Below are positions 27,306 through 38,343 of a stretch of DNA of 64,000 bases, piece after piece (the stretch's first letter is position 1; the number at the start of each line of letters is the position of its first letter). Source of the stretch: Bacillus fonticola. Lineage in GTDB: Bacteria; Bacillota; Bacilli; Bacillales; JC228. Under the pieces are notes generated by a model. That model saw only the letters and a program-made list of their open reading frames with translations, ran no database searches and was not told the origin of the DNA. A program made the translations under genes and the position numbers. Location: NCBI RefSeq assembly GCF_012955605.1, contig NZ_CP052135.1:1709469-1773468 (forward strand), in the 5' to 3' direction.

Positions 27306-30300
27306 TTAAAAGAGTGAAAGCTGGTTCTCATCTGGTAAGGCCTCTAAACAGTTTAGACCGTCTAGCGTTTCGATAATCGTTTTCGATACTTTTCCACGTT
27401 TTTGCAAATCTTCTTTAGAAAGGAACTCTCCGTCTTCGCGAGCTTTGACGATGTTAAGAGCGGCGTTTGTGCCGAGACCTGTCACCGCATTGAATGGCGG
27501 AATGAGGCTGTCTCCTTCAATAAGAAATTCGCTAGCGCTCGATTTGTATAAATCGACACCAGTAAAGCGATAGCCCCTAGCACACATTTCGAGTGCTAGC
27601 TCGAGTACCGTTTGTGTACTTCTTTCTTTCGGTGTAGTATCGAGCCCTTTTTCTTGGATCTCAATCACCTTCGCCTTGATCGCTTGTTCTCCGCGAACCA
27701 TTGTCTCTAAATCAAAGTCTTCTGCACGAACCGTAAAGTACGCTGCGTAATAAAGAAGCGGCATGTGCACTTTAAAGTAGGCGATGCGAACCGCCATTAA
27801 CACGTAAGCTGCAGCATGCGCCTTCGGAAACATGTACTTGATTTTCAAACACGACTCGATATACCAATCGGGTACTCCGGCTTCCTTCATCGCTTCTACC
27901 CACTCTGGCTGCAAACCTTTTCCTTTACGAACAAATTCCATAATTTTAAAGGCAAGAGATGGCTCAAGTCCTTGATAGATTAAATACACCATAATGTCAT
28001 CACGACATCCGATTACTTCTCTTAGACTGCACGTCCCGTTATGAATGAGCTCTTGTGCATTACCGAGCCATACATCAGTTCCGTGCGATAGACCTGAAAT
28101 TTGTACGAGCTCCGAAAACGTTGTTGGCTTCGTATCTTCTAACATTTGACGTACAAACCTTGTTCCGAACTCTGGGATGCCAAGCGTTCCCGTTTTACAA
28201 AGAATCTGTTCTTCCGTCACTCCAAGAGACGCAGTTCCGCTAAAGATCTTCATCACTTCAGGGTCATCAGTCGGAATGGTCTTCGGGTCAATTCCGCTTA
28301 AATCTTGGAGCATACGGATCACGGTTGGGTCGTCGTGTCCAAGAATATCTAGCTTCAGCAAATTGTCATGGATGGAGTGAAAATCAAAATGTGTTGTTTT
28401 CCAGCTAGACCCGACATCATCGGCTGGAAATTGAATGGGCGTGAAGTCGTAAATGTCCATATAGTCAGGCACGACGATGATGCCCCCTGGGTGCTGACCT
28501 GTTGTCCGCTTTACCCCCGTACACCCTTTAGCTAAACGGTCTCTCTCCGCTCCACGCAACGTTAGCGCGTGGTTTTCTTCATACCCTTTCACAAAACCGT
28601 ACGCTGTTTTGTCCGCAACCGTACCAATCGTACCAGCTCGAAACACGTTGTCTTCACCGAACAAGACCTTTGTGTAGTTATGGGCTTTAGGCTGGTATTC
28701 TCCAGAAAAATTCAAGTCAATATCGGGAACCTTATCCCCTTTAAAACCAAGGAACGTTTCAAACGGAATGTCCTGTCCGTCTTTTTTGTAAGGTGTTCCG
28801 CATTCTGTACAGTCAGCATCTGGTAAATCAAATCCACTTCCGACAGAACCGTCGTCAAAGAACTTGGAATGCTTACAGTTCGGGCAAACGTAATGTGGCG
28901 GCAACGGGTTCACTTCTGTAATTTCTGTCATCGTCGCAACTAAGCTAGATCCAACAGATCCACGTGAACCGACAAGATAGCCGTCGTCCAACGATTTTTT
29001 CACGAGCTTATGAGAAATTAAATAAATCACCGCGAATCCATGACCAATAATACTTTTGAGCTCTTTTTCTAAGCGCGCCTCTACAATTTGTGGTAATTCC
29101 TCGCCGTAAATCGAGCGTGCCATTGCGTAGCTCATTTCACGAACTTCATCTTCCGCGCCTTCGATACGCGGTGTGTATAGGTCATCTTTAATCGGTTTGA
29201 TTTTCTCGATGCGATCGGCTATTTCGTTCGGTGCGTCGATCACGATGCGTCGTCGCTCCTCTTCTGGCAAAAAGGAAAACGCCTCTAACATCTCGTCTGT
29301 CGTTCTGAAATAAGCATTCGGGAGCTTATGTCTATTCAGCGGATTAGCCCCACCTTGACTGGACACGAGAATATCGCGATAAGTACGATCAATAGGATCC
29401 AAATGATGCACATTTCCAGTGGCACACACCGGAATTCCTTCTTCTGCTCCAAGCTGAACAATTTTCCTTACGACATCAACTAAAGCCGCTTCATCATTGA
29501 CGAGGGTCAATTCTACAAGATGCTGATACAGCTCGATAGGGTGTACCTCAAGATAGTCGTACTGCTTAATGACAGTGCGCGCCTCTTCGATACCTTTTTG
29601 CAAAACCGTTTCAAACACTTCCCCTTTATCACAAGCGCTCCCTATTAAAATACCTTCCCTAAATTCTTGTAGTTTTGAACGAGGAATACGGGGAACGCGA
29701 TAAAAGTAGTGTAAATGAGATAAGGAGACGAGTTTGAATAAGTTTTTCAAGCCGACCTCATTTTGCGCGAGCAATGTTACATGCATCGGGCGTGATTGCT
29801 TCCAAGAGAGACTTTCGTCAAGCGACTGATTCAGCTCATCGTGAAATGCAATATTCCGCTTCTCTTTCGCTTCCTTTAACAGCTTCACAAGCAAATAACC
29901 CGTCGCTTCGGCATCATAAATCGCTCGGTGGTGCTGTGTAAGTTCAATCTCAAGCTTTTTACAAAGCGTGTTCAATCGATGATTCTTCATATCAGGATAG
30001 AGGAAACGGGCCAATTCCAACGTATCGATCACAGGATTGGTAGAGACCTTCTTTTCATAACGTTTGTAGCCAGCGTTCAAAAAGCCCATATCAAATGAAG
30101 CATTGTGCGCGACGAGGATGTCGTCTTTGCACCAGGCTTGGAACTTTTCTAGTACCTCTTCGACCTCTGGTGCATTCCGAACCATATCATCCGTAATTCC
30201 CGTCAAATGAATGGTTGTCGCAGACAGAGGGTGATGCGGATTAGCAAACGATTCAAACCGGTCAACAATCTCGCCATCACGAACTTTCACTGCAGCGAGT

Positions 30301-31619
30301 TCAATAATCGTATCGTACACAGCAGACAGCCCCGTCGTCTCCACGTCAAAAACGATAAACGTATCGTCCTCGAGCTTGCGATGCTGTGGCTGATACGCAA
30401 TCGGTACGCCGTCATCTACTAAGTTCGCCTCTACCCCATAAATCACTTTAATGTCATGCTTTTGACTCGCATAAAAACTCTCAGGAAAGGCTTGGAGTAC
30501 TGCGTGGTCTGTAATCGCAAACGCCTTATGGCCCCATTTTGCCGCTTGTCCAATTAACGCACCTGGAGAAGAGACGGCATCCATTTGGCTCATCGGTGTA
30601 TGTGCGTGCAACTCCACTCGTTTGAGCCCCTCGTGTTTGTCTTCTCGAACCCGTGGTGGCATCTCTTGAATGTCATTTGCGATCATGACTAAGTCACGAA
30701 CGAACGTGTCGTCTTGGACGTTCCCGCGAGTTTTGACCCACATTCCTTTTTTTAAGCGACTAAACATCGCGGCATCTTCTTTATCGCGAGAAAACATTTT
30801 GACAAGCAGTGAATCGGTGTAGTCTGTCACTTTAAAGGTTAGCAACGTTCTCCCACTCTTTAACTCTTTCGTTTCCGCATCGAACACAAACCCCTCGATC
30901 GTGACGCGACGTTCTTCTTCTTGCACGTCTCTCATTAAGCGAACAGGTTCTTGGTCTTTGATCATATACCCAATACTGAGTGGCCCACCTGCAGGTTGTT
31001 CGGCTGCTTCTTTTTGCTTCATTTGTTCTTCAATCGCTTGTCTAGCCCGCATCTCATCTTCTAATCGCTTCTGCTCTTCAAATTGCTTTCGAGCTTCGTC
31101 TTCCCCGTCTTGTTCTTCTATGGCGACTTGTGTGACCTCAAAGAAAACATTTGGAATACCGAACCCCGCGTATATCACCTGCAACGTGTTCAAGTAAGTT
31201 TGCTGAATAGTTCGAAGCGCCATCCCATTTGTCGTCTCAATGATAAAGCGCTCGCCTTTTTCTTTCAGAGGACGTTCCCGTAGCGCTTTTTGAATAGGAG
31301 GGGTTGCCCCGTGTAGCTCTTCTAGCACGAGTGGCCAGTAATTCAGTACGGTTTGACCACGTTCAGCAATATGCTCATACGTATAGGAGGTTTTCACAGT
31401 GGCGATATGGGAGAATACTTCGTGCAAACGCTTTTGAAATGAACGCAGTACAGCAGCATCGACTGGTTTTGGAAAGCGAAATTGAAAGTTCCACGTTCTC
31501 GTTTGCTTTTCAACTGTCACTCCTTCGATTTGCATGCCTTCCAACGCAGCCACATGCGCGTCATCTGTCCATTGGAGCTGTTGAAGTAAAATGGCTGTTG
31601 GATTGTTACGTATAGCCAA
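27306..31619 (-). CDS. polC: DNA polymerase III subunit alpha, Gram-positive type (PolC)
   Basis: A 1437-residue replicative polymerase with built-in proofreading. Order: N-terminal and OB domains (to about 330), PHP domain beginning [15 protein letters not shown], an inserted DnaQ-type exonuclease starting [12 protein letters not shown], then the polymerase core with [12 protein letters not shown] and a zinc cluster (YVCPNC and DCTECG). It ends NQLSLF, the sliding-clamp binding peptide. The TTG start at 31619 has GGGAGG eight bases upstream and gives MAIRNNPTA. Length equals that of B. subtilis PolC. It follows proS across a terminator. Confidence 0.98.
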   Translation of the reverse strand: MAIRNNPTAILLQQLQWTDDAHVAALEGMQIEGVTVEKQTRTWNFQFRFPKPVDAAVLRSFQKRLHEVFSHIATVKTSYTYEHIAERGQTVLNYWPLVLEELHGATPPIQKALRERPLKEKGERFIIETTNGMALRTIQQTYLNTLQVIYAGFGIPNVFFEVTQVAIEEQDGEDEARKQFEEQKRLEDEMRARQAIEEQMKQKEAAEQPAGGPLSIGYMIKDQEPVRLMRDVQEEERRVTIEGFVFDAETKELKSGRTLLTFKVTDYTDSLLVKMFSRDKEDAAMFSRLKKGMWVKTRGNVQDDTFVRDLVMIANDIQEMPPRVREDKHEGLKRVELHAHTPMSQMDAVSSPGALIGQAAKWGHKAFAITDHAVLQAFPESFYASQKHDIKVIYGVEANLVDDGVPIAYQPQHRKLEDDTFIVFDVETTGLSAVYDTIIELAAVKVRDGEIVDRFESFANPHHPLSATTIHLTGITDDMVRNAPEVEEVLEKFQAWCKDDILVAHNASFDMGFLNAGYKRYEKKVSTNPVIDTLELARFLYPDMKNHRLNTLCKKLEIELTQHHRAIYDAEATGYLLVKLLKEAKEKRNIAFHDELNQSLDESLSWKQSRPMHVTLLAQNEVGLKNLFKLVSLSHLHYFYRVPRIPRSKLQEFREGILIGSACDKGEVFETVLQKGIEEARTVIKQYDYLEVHPIELYQHLVELTLVNDEAALVDVVRKIVQLGAEEGIPVCATGNVHHLDPIDRTYRDILVSSQGGANPLNRHKLPNAYFRTTDEMLEAFSFLPEEERRRIVIDAPNEIADRIEKIKPIKDDLYTPRIEGAEDEVREMSYAMARSIYGEELPQIVEARLEKELKSIIGHGFAVIYLISHKLVKKSLDDGYLVGSRGSVGSSLVATMTEITEVNPLPPHYVCPNCKHSKFFDDGSVGSGFDLPDADCTECGTPYKKDGQDIPFETFLGFKGDKVPDIDLNFSGEYQPKAHNYTKVLFGEDNVFRAGTIGTVADKTAYGFVKGYEENHALTLRGAERDRLAKGCTGVKRTTGQHPGGIIVVPDYMDIYDFTPIQFPADDVGSSWKTTHFDFHSIHDNLLKLDILGHDDPTVIRMLQDLSGIDPKTIPTDDPEVMKIFSGTASLGVTEEQILCKTGTLGIPEFGTRFVRQMLEDTKPTTFSELVQISGLSHGTDVWLGNAQELIHNGTCSLREVIGCRDDIMVYLIYQGLEPSLAFKIMEFVRKGKGLQPEWVEAMKEAGVPDWYIESCLKIKYMFPKAHAAAYVLMAVRIAYFKVHMPLLYYAAYFTVRAEDFDLETMVRGEQAIKAKVIEIQEKGLDTTPKERSTQTVLELALEMCARGYRFTGVDLYKSSASEFLIEGDSLIPPFNAVTGLGTNAALNIVKAREDGEFLSKEDLQKRGKVSKTIIETLDGLNCLEALPDENQLSLF

Positions 31620-31639
31620 GAAAGTTTCCTCCCTTCCAT

Positions 31640-31675
31640 AAAACAGGAGACCAACATAGTTGATCTCCTTTTATT
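31640..31675. terminator. Terminator between proS and polC (T-rich on both sides)
   Basis: GGAGACCAAC (31646-31655) pairs with GTTGATCTCC (31659-31668); both strands run into T-rich tails (minus TGTTTTATGG, plus TTTTATTTAAT). On the minus strand it would end proS transcription just before the polC ribosome site. Confidence 0.78.
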
Positions 31676-31727
31676 TAATACTTTTCTATTCGCTATAAAT
31701 ACAGGTAAGTGACTTGTTCAATGTTCG

Positions 31728-31797
31728 CGATGTAGTGGAAGAAAGGCTAAACGCGCGACGTCTTGTTGCGACGCCTTTCTTACCCACGTCCTGTGGG
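31728..31797 (-). repeat. Repeat segment shared with copy A, overlapping the proS 3' end (copy C)
   Basis: Read on the minus strand, this 70-bp stretch matches 7217-7286 inside copy A: shared words include CCCACAGGACGT, AGAAAGGCGT and TTAGCCTTTC. Copy C lacks the terminal parts of the element. Its first part (31780-31797) encodes the last residues and stop codon of proS. Confidence 0.72.
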
Positions 31798-33498
31798 CGA
31801 TAGGAATTGTTGAACTTCGCCTAACAATTCGTGTACAGCAACTTCTTTAGCATCACCCGTTGCACGTTCTTTCCATTCGACGATTGCCTGTTCGGCTTTT
31901 TTCCCCACAGTAATACGGAGGGGCAGACCAATAAGATCACTATCAGCAAACTTCACACCAGCGCGTTCTGGGCGGTCGTCATACAACACGTCGATTCCCG
32001 CTTTAGTGAAAACATCATGAAGCTCTTCTGCTAGCGCTTTTTGTGCTTCTTGTTTGATGTTTAAGCAAAGTAGATGCACTTGGTAAGGAGCGACTTGCTT
32101 CGGCCACACGAGACCGTTTTCATCTGCATATTGTTCGGCAATTGCCGAAACAACACGGGAGATCCCAATTCCATAGCATCCCATTAACAGTGGCTGCGTA
32201 CGTCCATTTTCATCTAGGAAAACGGCGTTCATCGTTTCTGAATATCTCGTTCCAAGCTTAAAGACTTGACCAACTTCAATTCCTTTCGCAAAGGAAATCG
32301 TCCCCATTCCATTTGGTGAAGGATCTCCCTCTTTGACGAAACGAATGTCTGCGTACTGTTCTATTTTGCAGTCACGCATCGGCTCAAAATGAACGGCAAA
32401 CTGCGACGCTTGATTACAAAGTGTGACGCCATCAGCCACGCCTCCTACAGCTAGATCCGCAAACACTTGGACTTCTTCGGGAAGTTCAAGTGGTCCAACG
32501 AAAGAACGTTTCACGCCAAATGTGTCTTGTACCTCTTGATCTGTCAGCGGTCTTCTCGCCACGTCTGGGAACAACAGTTTTAGTTTCACATCATTTAATT
32601 CGTGATCACCACGAAGAAGTAGCAGGACAGGCTTTCCATCTACTAGCCACGCTTCACCATATACCGTTTGCTCTACCGTCACATTTTGAGCAGTAGCGAA
32701 AGCATGAAGATCTTGACCGGGTTCCCCTTGTACAAGCTGCAAAGGTGTCTTCGCAACGTCGTCTGGACGTGAATAAGTCGTGTTCACCTCGGCCATCTCG
32801 ATGTTCGCAGCGTACTCCCCTTCAGACGAAAAGCAAATGGTGTCTTCTCCGACTTCAGAAAGCGCCATAAATTCGTGCGTATCCTTTCCGCCCATCTCGC
32901 CAGAATCGGCAATAACCGGACGGAAGTCTAAACCGCATCTCGTAAAAATACGCTTATAAGCTTCGTACATCGCTTGGTACGTTTCATCCAAGCTGGCTGA
33001 AGACGCATGAAACGAATATGCATCTTTCATAATAAACTCCCGTCCCCGGAGCAATCCGAACCGCGGACGTTTTTCATCACGAAACTTTGTTTGAATTTGA
33101 TAGAGTGTGATCGGAAGTTTCTTATACGAATTGAGCTCGTCACGGATGAGCGTTGTAATGACTTCTTCATGAGTTGGACCGAGCGCAAATTCACGATCGT
33201 GACGATCACGCATGCGCATTAACTCCGGACCGTACCCATCCCACCGCCCACTTTCTTTCCAAAGGTCTGACAGTTGCAACGCTGGCATCAATAGTTCCTG
33301 TCCATACACAGCGTCCATTTCTTCACGAACGATTTGCTCTACGTGGCGCATCACTTTACGAGCTAGTGGTAAATAAGAGTAAATACCACTAGCATTTTGG
33401 CGAATGAACCCGGCACGTAGCAGTAACTTATGACTTTTCACCTCAGCATCCGCAGGTACTTCGCGTAGTGTCGGGATGAATGTTCTGCTTTGTCTCAT
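31780..33498 (-). CDS. proS: Prolyl-tRNA synthetase (bacterial type, with editing domain)
   Basis: A 572-residue class II synthetase charging tRNA-Pro. It begins MRQSRTFIPTLREVPADAEV, with motif 2 in FRDEKRPRFGLLRGREF, an inserted YbaK-like editing domain (about 230-385), motif 3 in GCYGIGISRVVSAIAEQ, and a C-terminal anticodon-binding domain (LYDDRPERAGVKFADSD). ATG at 33498 is used because the residues then match homologues; GTGAGGTG lies nine bases upstream. The last residues, SPTGRG, lie inside repeat copy C and are probably not ancestral. It follows rseP. Confidence 0.96.
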   Translation of the reverse strand: MRQSRTFIPTLREVPADAEVKSHKLLLRAGFIRQNASGIYSYLPLARKVMRHVEQIVREEMDAVYGQELLMPALQLSDLWKESGRWDGYGPELMRMRDRHDREFALGPTHEEVITTLIRDELNSYKKLPITLYQIQTKFRDEKRPRFGLLRGREFIMKDAYSFHASSASLDETYQAMYEAYKRIFTRCGLDFRPVIADSGEMGGKDTHEFMALSEVGEDTICFSSEGEYAANIEMAEVNTTYSRPDDVAKTPLQLVQGEPGQDLHAFATAQNVTVEQTVYGEAWLVDGKPVLLLLRGDHELNDVKLKLLFPDVARRPLTDQEVQDTFGVKRSFVGPLELPEEVQVFADLAVGGVADGVTLCNQASQFAVHFEPMRDCKIEQYADIRFVKEGDPSPNGMGTISFAKGIEVGQVFKLGTRYSETMNAVFLDENGRTQPLLMGCYGIGISRVVSAIAEQYADENGLVWPKQVAPYQVHLLCLNIKQEAQKALAEELHDVFTKAGIDVLYDDRPERAGVKFADSDLIGLPLRITVGKKAEQAIVEWKERATGDAKEVAVHELLGEVQQFLSPTGRG

Positions 33499-33551
33499 CG
33501 TTTTACACACCTCACCCATTGCTTTGAACTTTTATACATCTTACAAGGGAA

Positions 33552-33600
33552 GTTCAAAAAGACCAGGAAAATAGCTGGAAAACTTCTCCCCTTTTTGAAC
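33552..33600 (-). other. Inverted repeat in the rseP-proS gap
   Basis: GTTCAAAAAG (33552-33561) and CTTTTTGAAC (33591-33600) form a perfect ten-base-pair stem; an inner CCAG..CTGG pair adds a second stem. It fills half of the 113-base gap. It may attenuate or stabilise the mRNA before proS. The T-box landmarks expected of a tRNA-sensing leader were not seen. Confidence 0.5.
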
Positions 33601-33611
33601 ACCCGCTCCGC

Positions 33612-34886
33612 TTACAGAAAAAATCTTTGAATATCGTTCCACGTTACGACAAGCATCAAAAGCATGATGAGCGCAAAACCAACAAAGTGGACCATGCCCT
33701 CCTTGTGACGATCGATCGGTTTTCCTCGAATGGCTTCGACTAAGAAGAAGAGGAGACGTCCACCGTCGAGAGCTGGGATTGGAAGTAAATTCATAATCCC
33801 TAAGTTAATGCTTAACAGCGCTGACCATTTCATTAAGTTAAACAAACCAGTTTGGGCGACCTCGTCAGTTGTTACATAAATGCCAACTGGACCGTTTAGC
33901 ATGTCGATGGAAAATTGTCCTGTAACGAGCTGGCCTAAAAGATAAATAATTTCCTTTGTCCAATACGCAGTTTCCGTAAACCCGTAGCTCACAATGCCGA
34001 GCGGATCCTTCTCAGTAGGTGCCTGAACACCGACAAGCCCGATTTCCAATTGTTCTCCGTTTGGATCCTCGACCGTTTGTGGCTCTGGGGTTACTTTCAC
34101 TTCGTAAACAGATTCGTCTCGCAAAATAGTGAAGGTGAGTTCTTCGGCTGGGTTCGCTTGAATCACATCGCGAATCTCTGTCCAGCTAGCCATCTCTTCT
34201 CCGTTAATACTTTGGATGGTATCGCCTTGTTGAAGTCCAGCTGAGCTTGCTGCCCCGTCTTCTAAGATCGCACCTAGCTTGGGAGCGTCAGTCGGAACCC
34301 CTTGAAAAATTCCTATCAATAGAAACACGACAAATGCCAATACAAAGTTCATCATCGGACCCGCAAAGATCGCCATCGTTCGCTGCGGCAGCGTTTTAGA
34401 ACCAAATTGACGATCAAACGGGGCGATGCGTGTTTCGATCCCGTTTTCTACGATCATCGCTTCTCTACTAATTGAGAATGTACGAATTTGTTCTTCGTCA
34501 CCATCTACCATGCCACGCACAAATAGCTTGTGTTCTAAATCAGCTTCTTCAACCTCGATTCGACGGGCATTAGCGTATTGATCTTTTTGATTAATGATCA
34601 GCTTTTGCACAACGTCTTCCTCGTCCAAAATGACGCCGATCCGATGACCCGGTTTTAAGTCCACCATTTCCGGATCTTCTCCTGCCATTCTTACGTATCC
34701 ACCAATTGGTAGGAGACGAATCGTATACGTCGTTTCACCTTTTATATGAGAAAACACCTTTGGCCCAAAGCCGATAGCGAATTCACGGCAGAGAATACCT
34801 GCCCGCCTTGCGAATATAAAGTGACCAAGTTCGTGGAAGAACACGAGGGCACCAAAAATAATGATAAACGCTAATATCGTTTGCAA
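33612..34886 (-). CDS. rseP: Site-2 zinc metalloprotease RseP/RasP
   Basis: A 424-residue intramembrane protease that cleaves anti-sigma factors and leftover signal peptides. The zinc motif HELGH (H18, H22) lies in the first membrane segment; a PDZ domain occupies roughly 205-285 (LQQGDTIQSINGEEMASW); the second active-site motif is NLLPIPALDGGRLLF; three or four membrane segments are visible. TTG at 34886 follows AAGGTGG by nine bases. B. subtilis RasP (YluC) lies in the same dxr-rasP-proS order, and a 15-base gap to dxr implies co-transcription. Confidence 0.96.
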   Translation of the reverse strand: MQTILAFIIIFGALVFFHELGHFIFARRAGILCREFAIGFGPKVFSHIKGETTYTIRLLPIGGYVRMAGEDPEMVDLKPGHRIGVILDEEDVVQKLIINQKDQYANARRIEVEEADLEHKLFVRGMVDGDEEQIRTFSISREAMIVENGIETRIAPFDRQFGSKTLPQRTMAIFAGPMMNFVLAFVVFLLIGIFQGVPTDAPKLGAILEDGAASSAGLQQGDTIQSINGEEMASWTEIRDVIQANPAEELTFTILRDESVYEVKVTPEPQTVEDPNGEQLEIGLVGVQAPTEKDPLGIVSYGFTETAYWTKEIIYLLGQLVTGQFSIDMLNGPVGIYVTTDEVAQTGLFNLMKWSALLSINLGIMNLLPIPALDGGRLLFFLVEAIRGKPIDRHKEGMVHFVGFALIMLLMLVVTWNDIQRFFL

Positions 34887-34901
34887 CAGTTTAAACCACC
34901 T

Positions 34902-36047
34902 TTATTTTAGAAGTGACCGCACTCTTTCTCGTGTGTCTTTGTCCACGTGTTGTATGGTCTCTAAATCTGGAGAGGGTAGCACACTATGCTCCTCCAACAT
35001 GCGCTCGATCACGTTTTCTATTTGTAAAAACGGGATGGCGCCCTGCAAAAATGCTTCTACGGCAACTTCGTTTGCAGCATTCAATACAGTCGGACATGTT
35101 CCTCCTATTTTGCCTGCTTCGAACGCAAAGTGCAAGCATGGGTAGCGGTCGAAATCCATTTTTTCAAAGTTGAGGGTAGCGATCTTCTCCAAGCGGAGTC
35201 TTTCTCCTCCAATAAGTGGTAATCGGTCTGGGTAGCTAAGCGCGTATTGAATGACTGCGCGCATATCCGGTGTTCCTAACTGTGCCATAAAACTCGTATC
35301 CACATACTCGACAAGTGAGTGGACAATGCTTTCCTTATGTAAGAGAACCGATATGTTTTCGTATGGCATATCAAATAGCCATCGCGCCTCGATTACTTCT
35401 AAACCTTTGTTCATCATCGTAGCAGAGTCTATCGTAATCTTTGCGCCCATCGACCAGTTAGGATGATGTAGTGCATCCTCGATTGTTACTCCTTCCAGCT
35501 CTTGTCTCGTACGGTCGCGAAAACTCCCCCCAGACGCTGTGATCCACAGTCGTTCAACGCGATCTCTATTCTCCCCTTGAAGTGCTTGCAGGATGGCAGA
35601 GTGCTCACTATCTACAGGCACTATCGGGACATTGTGCTTTTTTGCTTGCTCCATAACAAGATGGCCAGCTGTAACAAGTGTCTCTTTGTTCGCTAAGCAA
35701 ATCGTCTTTCCAACTTCAATCGCGGCAAGTGTCGGTTGCAAGCCAATACTTCCCATCACCGCATTCACAAGCACGTTCCCTTTATCATAAACGGCTGCTT
35801 CTAGCAAACCTTCTTCCCCATACGACCATTGTATGTTAGGAAATTCGAGTTTTAACAAATCAGCGTCCTTTTTTTTCGCAACAGAAACAAACTCTGGCTG
35901 ACACGCACGCACGAGTTCTCTTCCTTTTTCGATGTTGTTGCCAAAAGACATACTCACGATCCGAAAGCTTTCTGGATGATGGAGTACCACATCAACCGTT
36001 TGCGTTCCGATCGAACCCGTCGCACCTAACACGTTAATCATTTTCAT
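34902..36047 (-). CDS. dxr: 1-deoxy-D-xylulose-5-phosphate reductoisomerase
   Basis: A 381-residue NADPH enzyme making methylerythritol phosphate, the committed step of the non-mevalonate isoprenoid pathway. It opens [19 protein letters not shown], has [10 protein letters not shown] and PVDSEHSAI with the metal and substrate residues, and [12 protein letters not shown] at 36047 has GGGAGAG twelve bases upstream, rather far; ATG two codons later is possible. It connects functionally to uppS, which uses isoprenoid units, two genes upstream. Confidence 0.96.
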   Translation of the reverse strand: MKMINVLGATGSIGTQTVDVVLHHPESFRIVSMSFGNNIEKGRELVRACQPEFVSVAKKKDADLLKLEFPNIQWSYGEEGLLEAAVYDKGNVLVNAVMGSIGLQPTLAAIEVGKTICLANKETLVTAGHLVMEQAKKHNVPIVPVDSEHSAILQALQGENRDRVERLWITASGGSFRDRTRQELEGVTIEDALHHPNWSMGAKITIDSATMMNKGLEVIEARWLFDMPYENISVLLHKESIVHSLVEYVDTSFMAQLGTPDMRAVIQYALSYPDRLPLIGGERLRLEKIATLNFEKMDFDRYPCLHFAFEAGKIGGTCPTVLNAANEVAVEAFLQGAIPFLQIENVIERMLEEHSVLPSPDLETIQHVDKDTRERVRSLLK

Positions 36048-36065
36048 GAGTACTGTTCACTCTCC

Positions 36066-36860
36066 CTATACAATTTGCAAAAAGTGGAGAAGTGGGAGGA
36101 CGAATAATAAACTATCAAATCTGTCTAAAATACCGCCATGTCCCGGTAGAATCGTTCCAGAATCTTTCACACCAAAGTGGCGCTTTAACGCTGATTCTAC
36201 GAGATCGCCAACTTGTCCAAAGATAGATAGGACAATCGTTACTAAAATGAGTTGGATCCACAGTGCCATGATTGGAAAAAACGCCTGCATCATAATGCTG
36301 AATACTACAGCCACTCCAATACCACCAATAAACCCTTCCAACGTTTTATTCGGGCTAATTTCCGGCCATAATTTACGTTTTCCTATCGCTCTTCCGATAA
36401 AATAGGCACCGGAATCTGTTGCCCAAATGACTAAAAGAGCATAGGCAACGAATACAAGACCATCGTCAGCTAGTCTTGTTTCGATTAAGTAATAGAACCC
36501 ACTTCCCACATAAATCGTTCCCAATATAGCAAAAGCTACATCATTAAACACATACCGATTTTTTGTGACCACGGTATACGTAAGGAATAACAGAACACCT
36601 AAGTAAGCTAGTTCTATCTTTGAATACCCAATCTCTTCAAGGATCGATTCGTACGTTTCAGGAAGCAAAAACAACCAAAGAAGAGCCATCGATATAAGCC
36701 CTGGTACGCTCCACACAGATTGTTTCTTCATTCGCAGCAGTTCATATAAGGCTCTTGACGCCAGCACATAAGTAAACAGGATTAACGGGAGACCACCGAT
36801 CATTACGAAAAGTACAAACACTGCTCCTGCTAAAATACTTGTAATAATTCGTTGCTTCAT
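36066..36860 (-). CDS. cdsA: Phosphatidate cytidylyltransferase
   Basis: A 264-residue polytopic membrane enzyme forming CDP-diacylglycerol from phosphatidic acid and CTP. About seven or eight hydrophobic segments are visible, and the C-terminal signature is intact: SALKRHFGVKDSG followed by PGHGGILDRFDS. ATG at 36860 (MKQRIITSILAG) is preferred; the frame is open to 37037 but the extension is the out-of-frame shadow of uppS. It starts eight bases after the uppS stop and ends 18 bases before dxr. Confidence 0.95.
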   Translation of the reverse strand: MKQRIITSILAGAVFVLFVMIGGLPLILFTYVLASRALYELLRMKKQSVWSVPGLISMALLWLFLLPETYESILEEIGYSKIELAYLGVLLFLTYTVVTKNRYVFNDVAFAILGTIYVGSGFYYLIETRLADDGLVFVAYALLVIWATDSGAYFIGRAIGKRKLWPEISPNKTLEGFIGGIGVAVVFSIMMQAFFPIMALWIQLILVTIVLSIFGQVGDLVESALKRHFGVKDSGTILPGHGGILDRFDSLLFVLPLLHFLQIV

Positions 36861-36867
36861 ATACTTA

Positions 36868-37653
36868 TTAACCCCCGTCGTTACGGACTCCACCATACCG
36901 GCGACTTCGCTTCTGATATGCCTCAACCGCTTCCACAAAATGCTCTTCAGTAAAATCTGGCCACAATACATCTGTAAAGTAAAACTCTGTGTACGCCAAC
37001 TGCCATAACATAAAGTTCGACAGTCGAATTTCCCCACTCGTTCGAATGAGTAAGTCTGGGTCCGGAAGATCCGGTTTTAATAAATAGCTACGAAACGTGT
37101 CTTCATCGACTTGATGAGCATTAAAAACGCCTTGCTCATGATCGCGAAGCATTTGTTGCATCGCACAAATAAGTTCTGAGCGGCTTCCGTAGTTTAACGC
37201 AAAATTCAGCAAGAGTCCGTTGTTTTCTTTCGTATCTTCCATAGCCTTTTCAATAGCTACTTTCGTATGGAAAGGGAGGCGATCTTTCGTTCCCATCATA
37301 TCCACTTTTACATTTTCTTCTACAAGTTCCGGTAAGTATGTTGTCAAAAATTGCTCAGGCAACTTCATAATATACTCCACTTCGGGTTTCGGTCGCGTCC
37401 AATTTTCTGTAGAGAATGCATACAACGTTAACACATCAATACCTAGACGATTGGCAAGTTTCGTCGCCTTCCGAACCATTTTCATTCCCTCGTGATGACC
37501 GGCAATTCTGGGAAGTCCACGTTTCTTTGCCCACCGTCCGTTACCATCCATAATAATCGCCATATGTTTAGGGACTTCATGCTGTAAACAAGCTTTTATC
37601 CGATCCTCTAATTGCACAGGTGGTCGCTTTTTAAATCCTAATTTGTGAATCAA
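36868..37653 (-). CDS. uppS: Isoprenyl transferase (undecaprenyl diphosphate synthase)
   Basis: A 261-residue cis-prenyltransferase making the C55 lipid carrier for cell-wall synthesis. Signatures are IIMDGNGRWAKKRGLPR with the catalytic aspartate, HHEGMKMVR, LTLYAFSTENW, and the C-terminal LIRTSGEIRLSNFMLWQ. TTG at 37653 is chosen since GGGAGG is eight bases upstream and the N-terminal length fits homologues; an in-frame TTG at 37686 lacks a ribosome site. In B. subtilis frr directly precedes uppS; here about 2.2 kb of repeats and a plus-strand gene intervene. Confidence 0.95.
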   Translation of the reverse strand: MIHKLGFKKRPPVQLEDRIKACLQHEVPKHMAIIMDGNGRWAKKRGLPRIAGHHEGMKMVRKATKLANRLGIDVLTLYAFSTENWTRPKPEVEYIMKLPEQFLTTYLPELVEENVKVDMMGTKDRLPFHTKVAIEKAMEDTKENNGLLLNFALNYGSRSELICAMQQMLRDHEQGVFNAHQVDEDTFRSYLLKPDLPDPDLLIRTSGEIRLSNFMLWQLAYTEFYFTDVLWPDFTEEHFVEAVEAYQKRSRRYGGVRNDGG

Positions 37654-37804
37654 GCCTATGCCCTCCCTCACAACAGACATCCGCAACCTATATCATAACA
37701 GAAAATGAGTTAACATTCCTTATTGAATTTTGATGGGGAAGGTTTTTGGATGTAGATATAGATTGTGAGTGCACGGATGAGGTCGTGGTGTAGTCCCTTG
37801 GCAC

Positions 37805-38206
37805 GCGATCGCGGATATATGGGTCTGATCGCGGATATCTGCCTCTGATCGCGGATATCTGGGTCTGATCGCGGATATATTCTCCTGATCGCGGATATCT
37901 GCTTCTGACCGCGGATATATTCCCCTGTCCGCGGATATCTGCCTCTGACCGCGGATATCTGGGTCTGATCGCGGATATATTCTCCTGATCGCGGATATCT
38001 GCCTCTGACCGCGGATATATTCCTCTGATCGCGGATATCTGCTTCTGATCGCGGATATCTGCTTCTGATCGCGGATATATTCTCCTGACCGCGGATATAT
38101 TCCTCTGATCGCGGATATATTCCTCTGTCCGCGGATATCTGCCTCTGATCGCGGATATCTGCCTCTGACCGCGGATATCTGCTTCTGACCGCGGATATCT
38201 GCCTCT
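37805..38206 (+). repeat. Tandem array of ~20 x 20-bp units (family 2, GCGGATAT type)
   Basis: The core GCGGATAT recurs exactly every 20 bases from 37811 to 38191. Each unit is G(A/T)(T/C)C-GCGGATAT followed by one of a few linkers, either CTG-type (CTGCCTCT, CTGCTTCT, CTGGGTCT) or ATT-type (ATTCCTCT, ATTCTCCT, ATTCCCCT). The array fills the uppS side of the insertion; 37654-37804 shows only the uppS leader, and 38207-38343 leads into the NERD gene. All three minus-strand frames are free of stops, so long open frames here are artefacts. Confidence 0.97.
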
Positions 38207-38343
38207 AACATCTGAAGCGTGTATCATGAGCATTCTTTTATATACAATCCAAATAACATTTTTTGTAGAAATATGGAGGGATTTGTAATGCAGGCTCGAA
38301 TAGGTATATAGACAAAAATTCCTATGAAAGGTGTGTAGAATTT

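Noticed and set aside
33499-33611. T-box leader before proS
   Set aside because: The gap is too short and has no recognisable T-box sequence.
36861-37037. N-terminal extension of cdsA
   Set aside because: The frame overlaps uppS, lacks hydrophobic or family similarity, and a good start is present at 36860.
37688-38233. Open frame of 181 codons over the first family-2 array
   Set aside because: All three minus-strand frames are open through the array; the product is just the translated repeat and ends in uppS-leader DNA.
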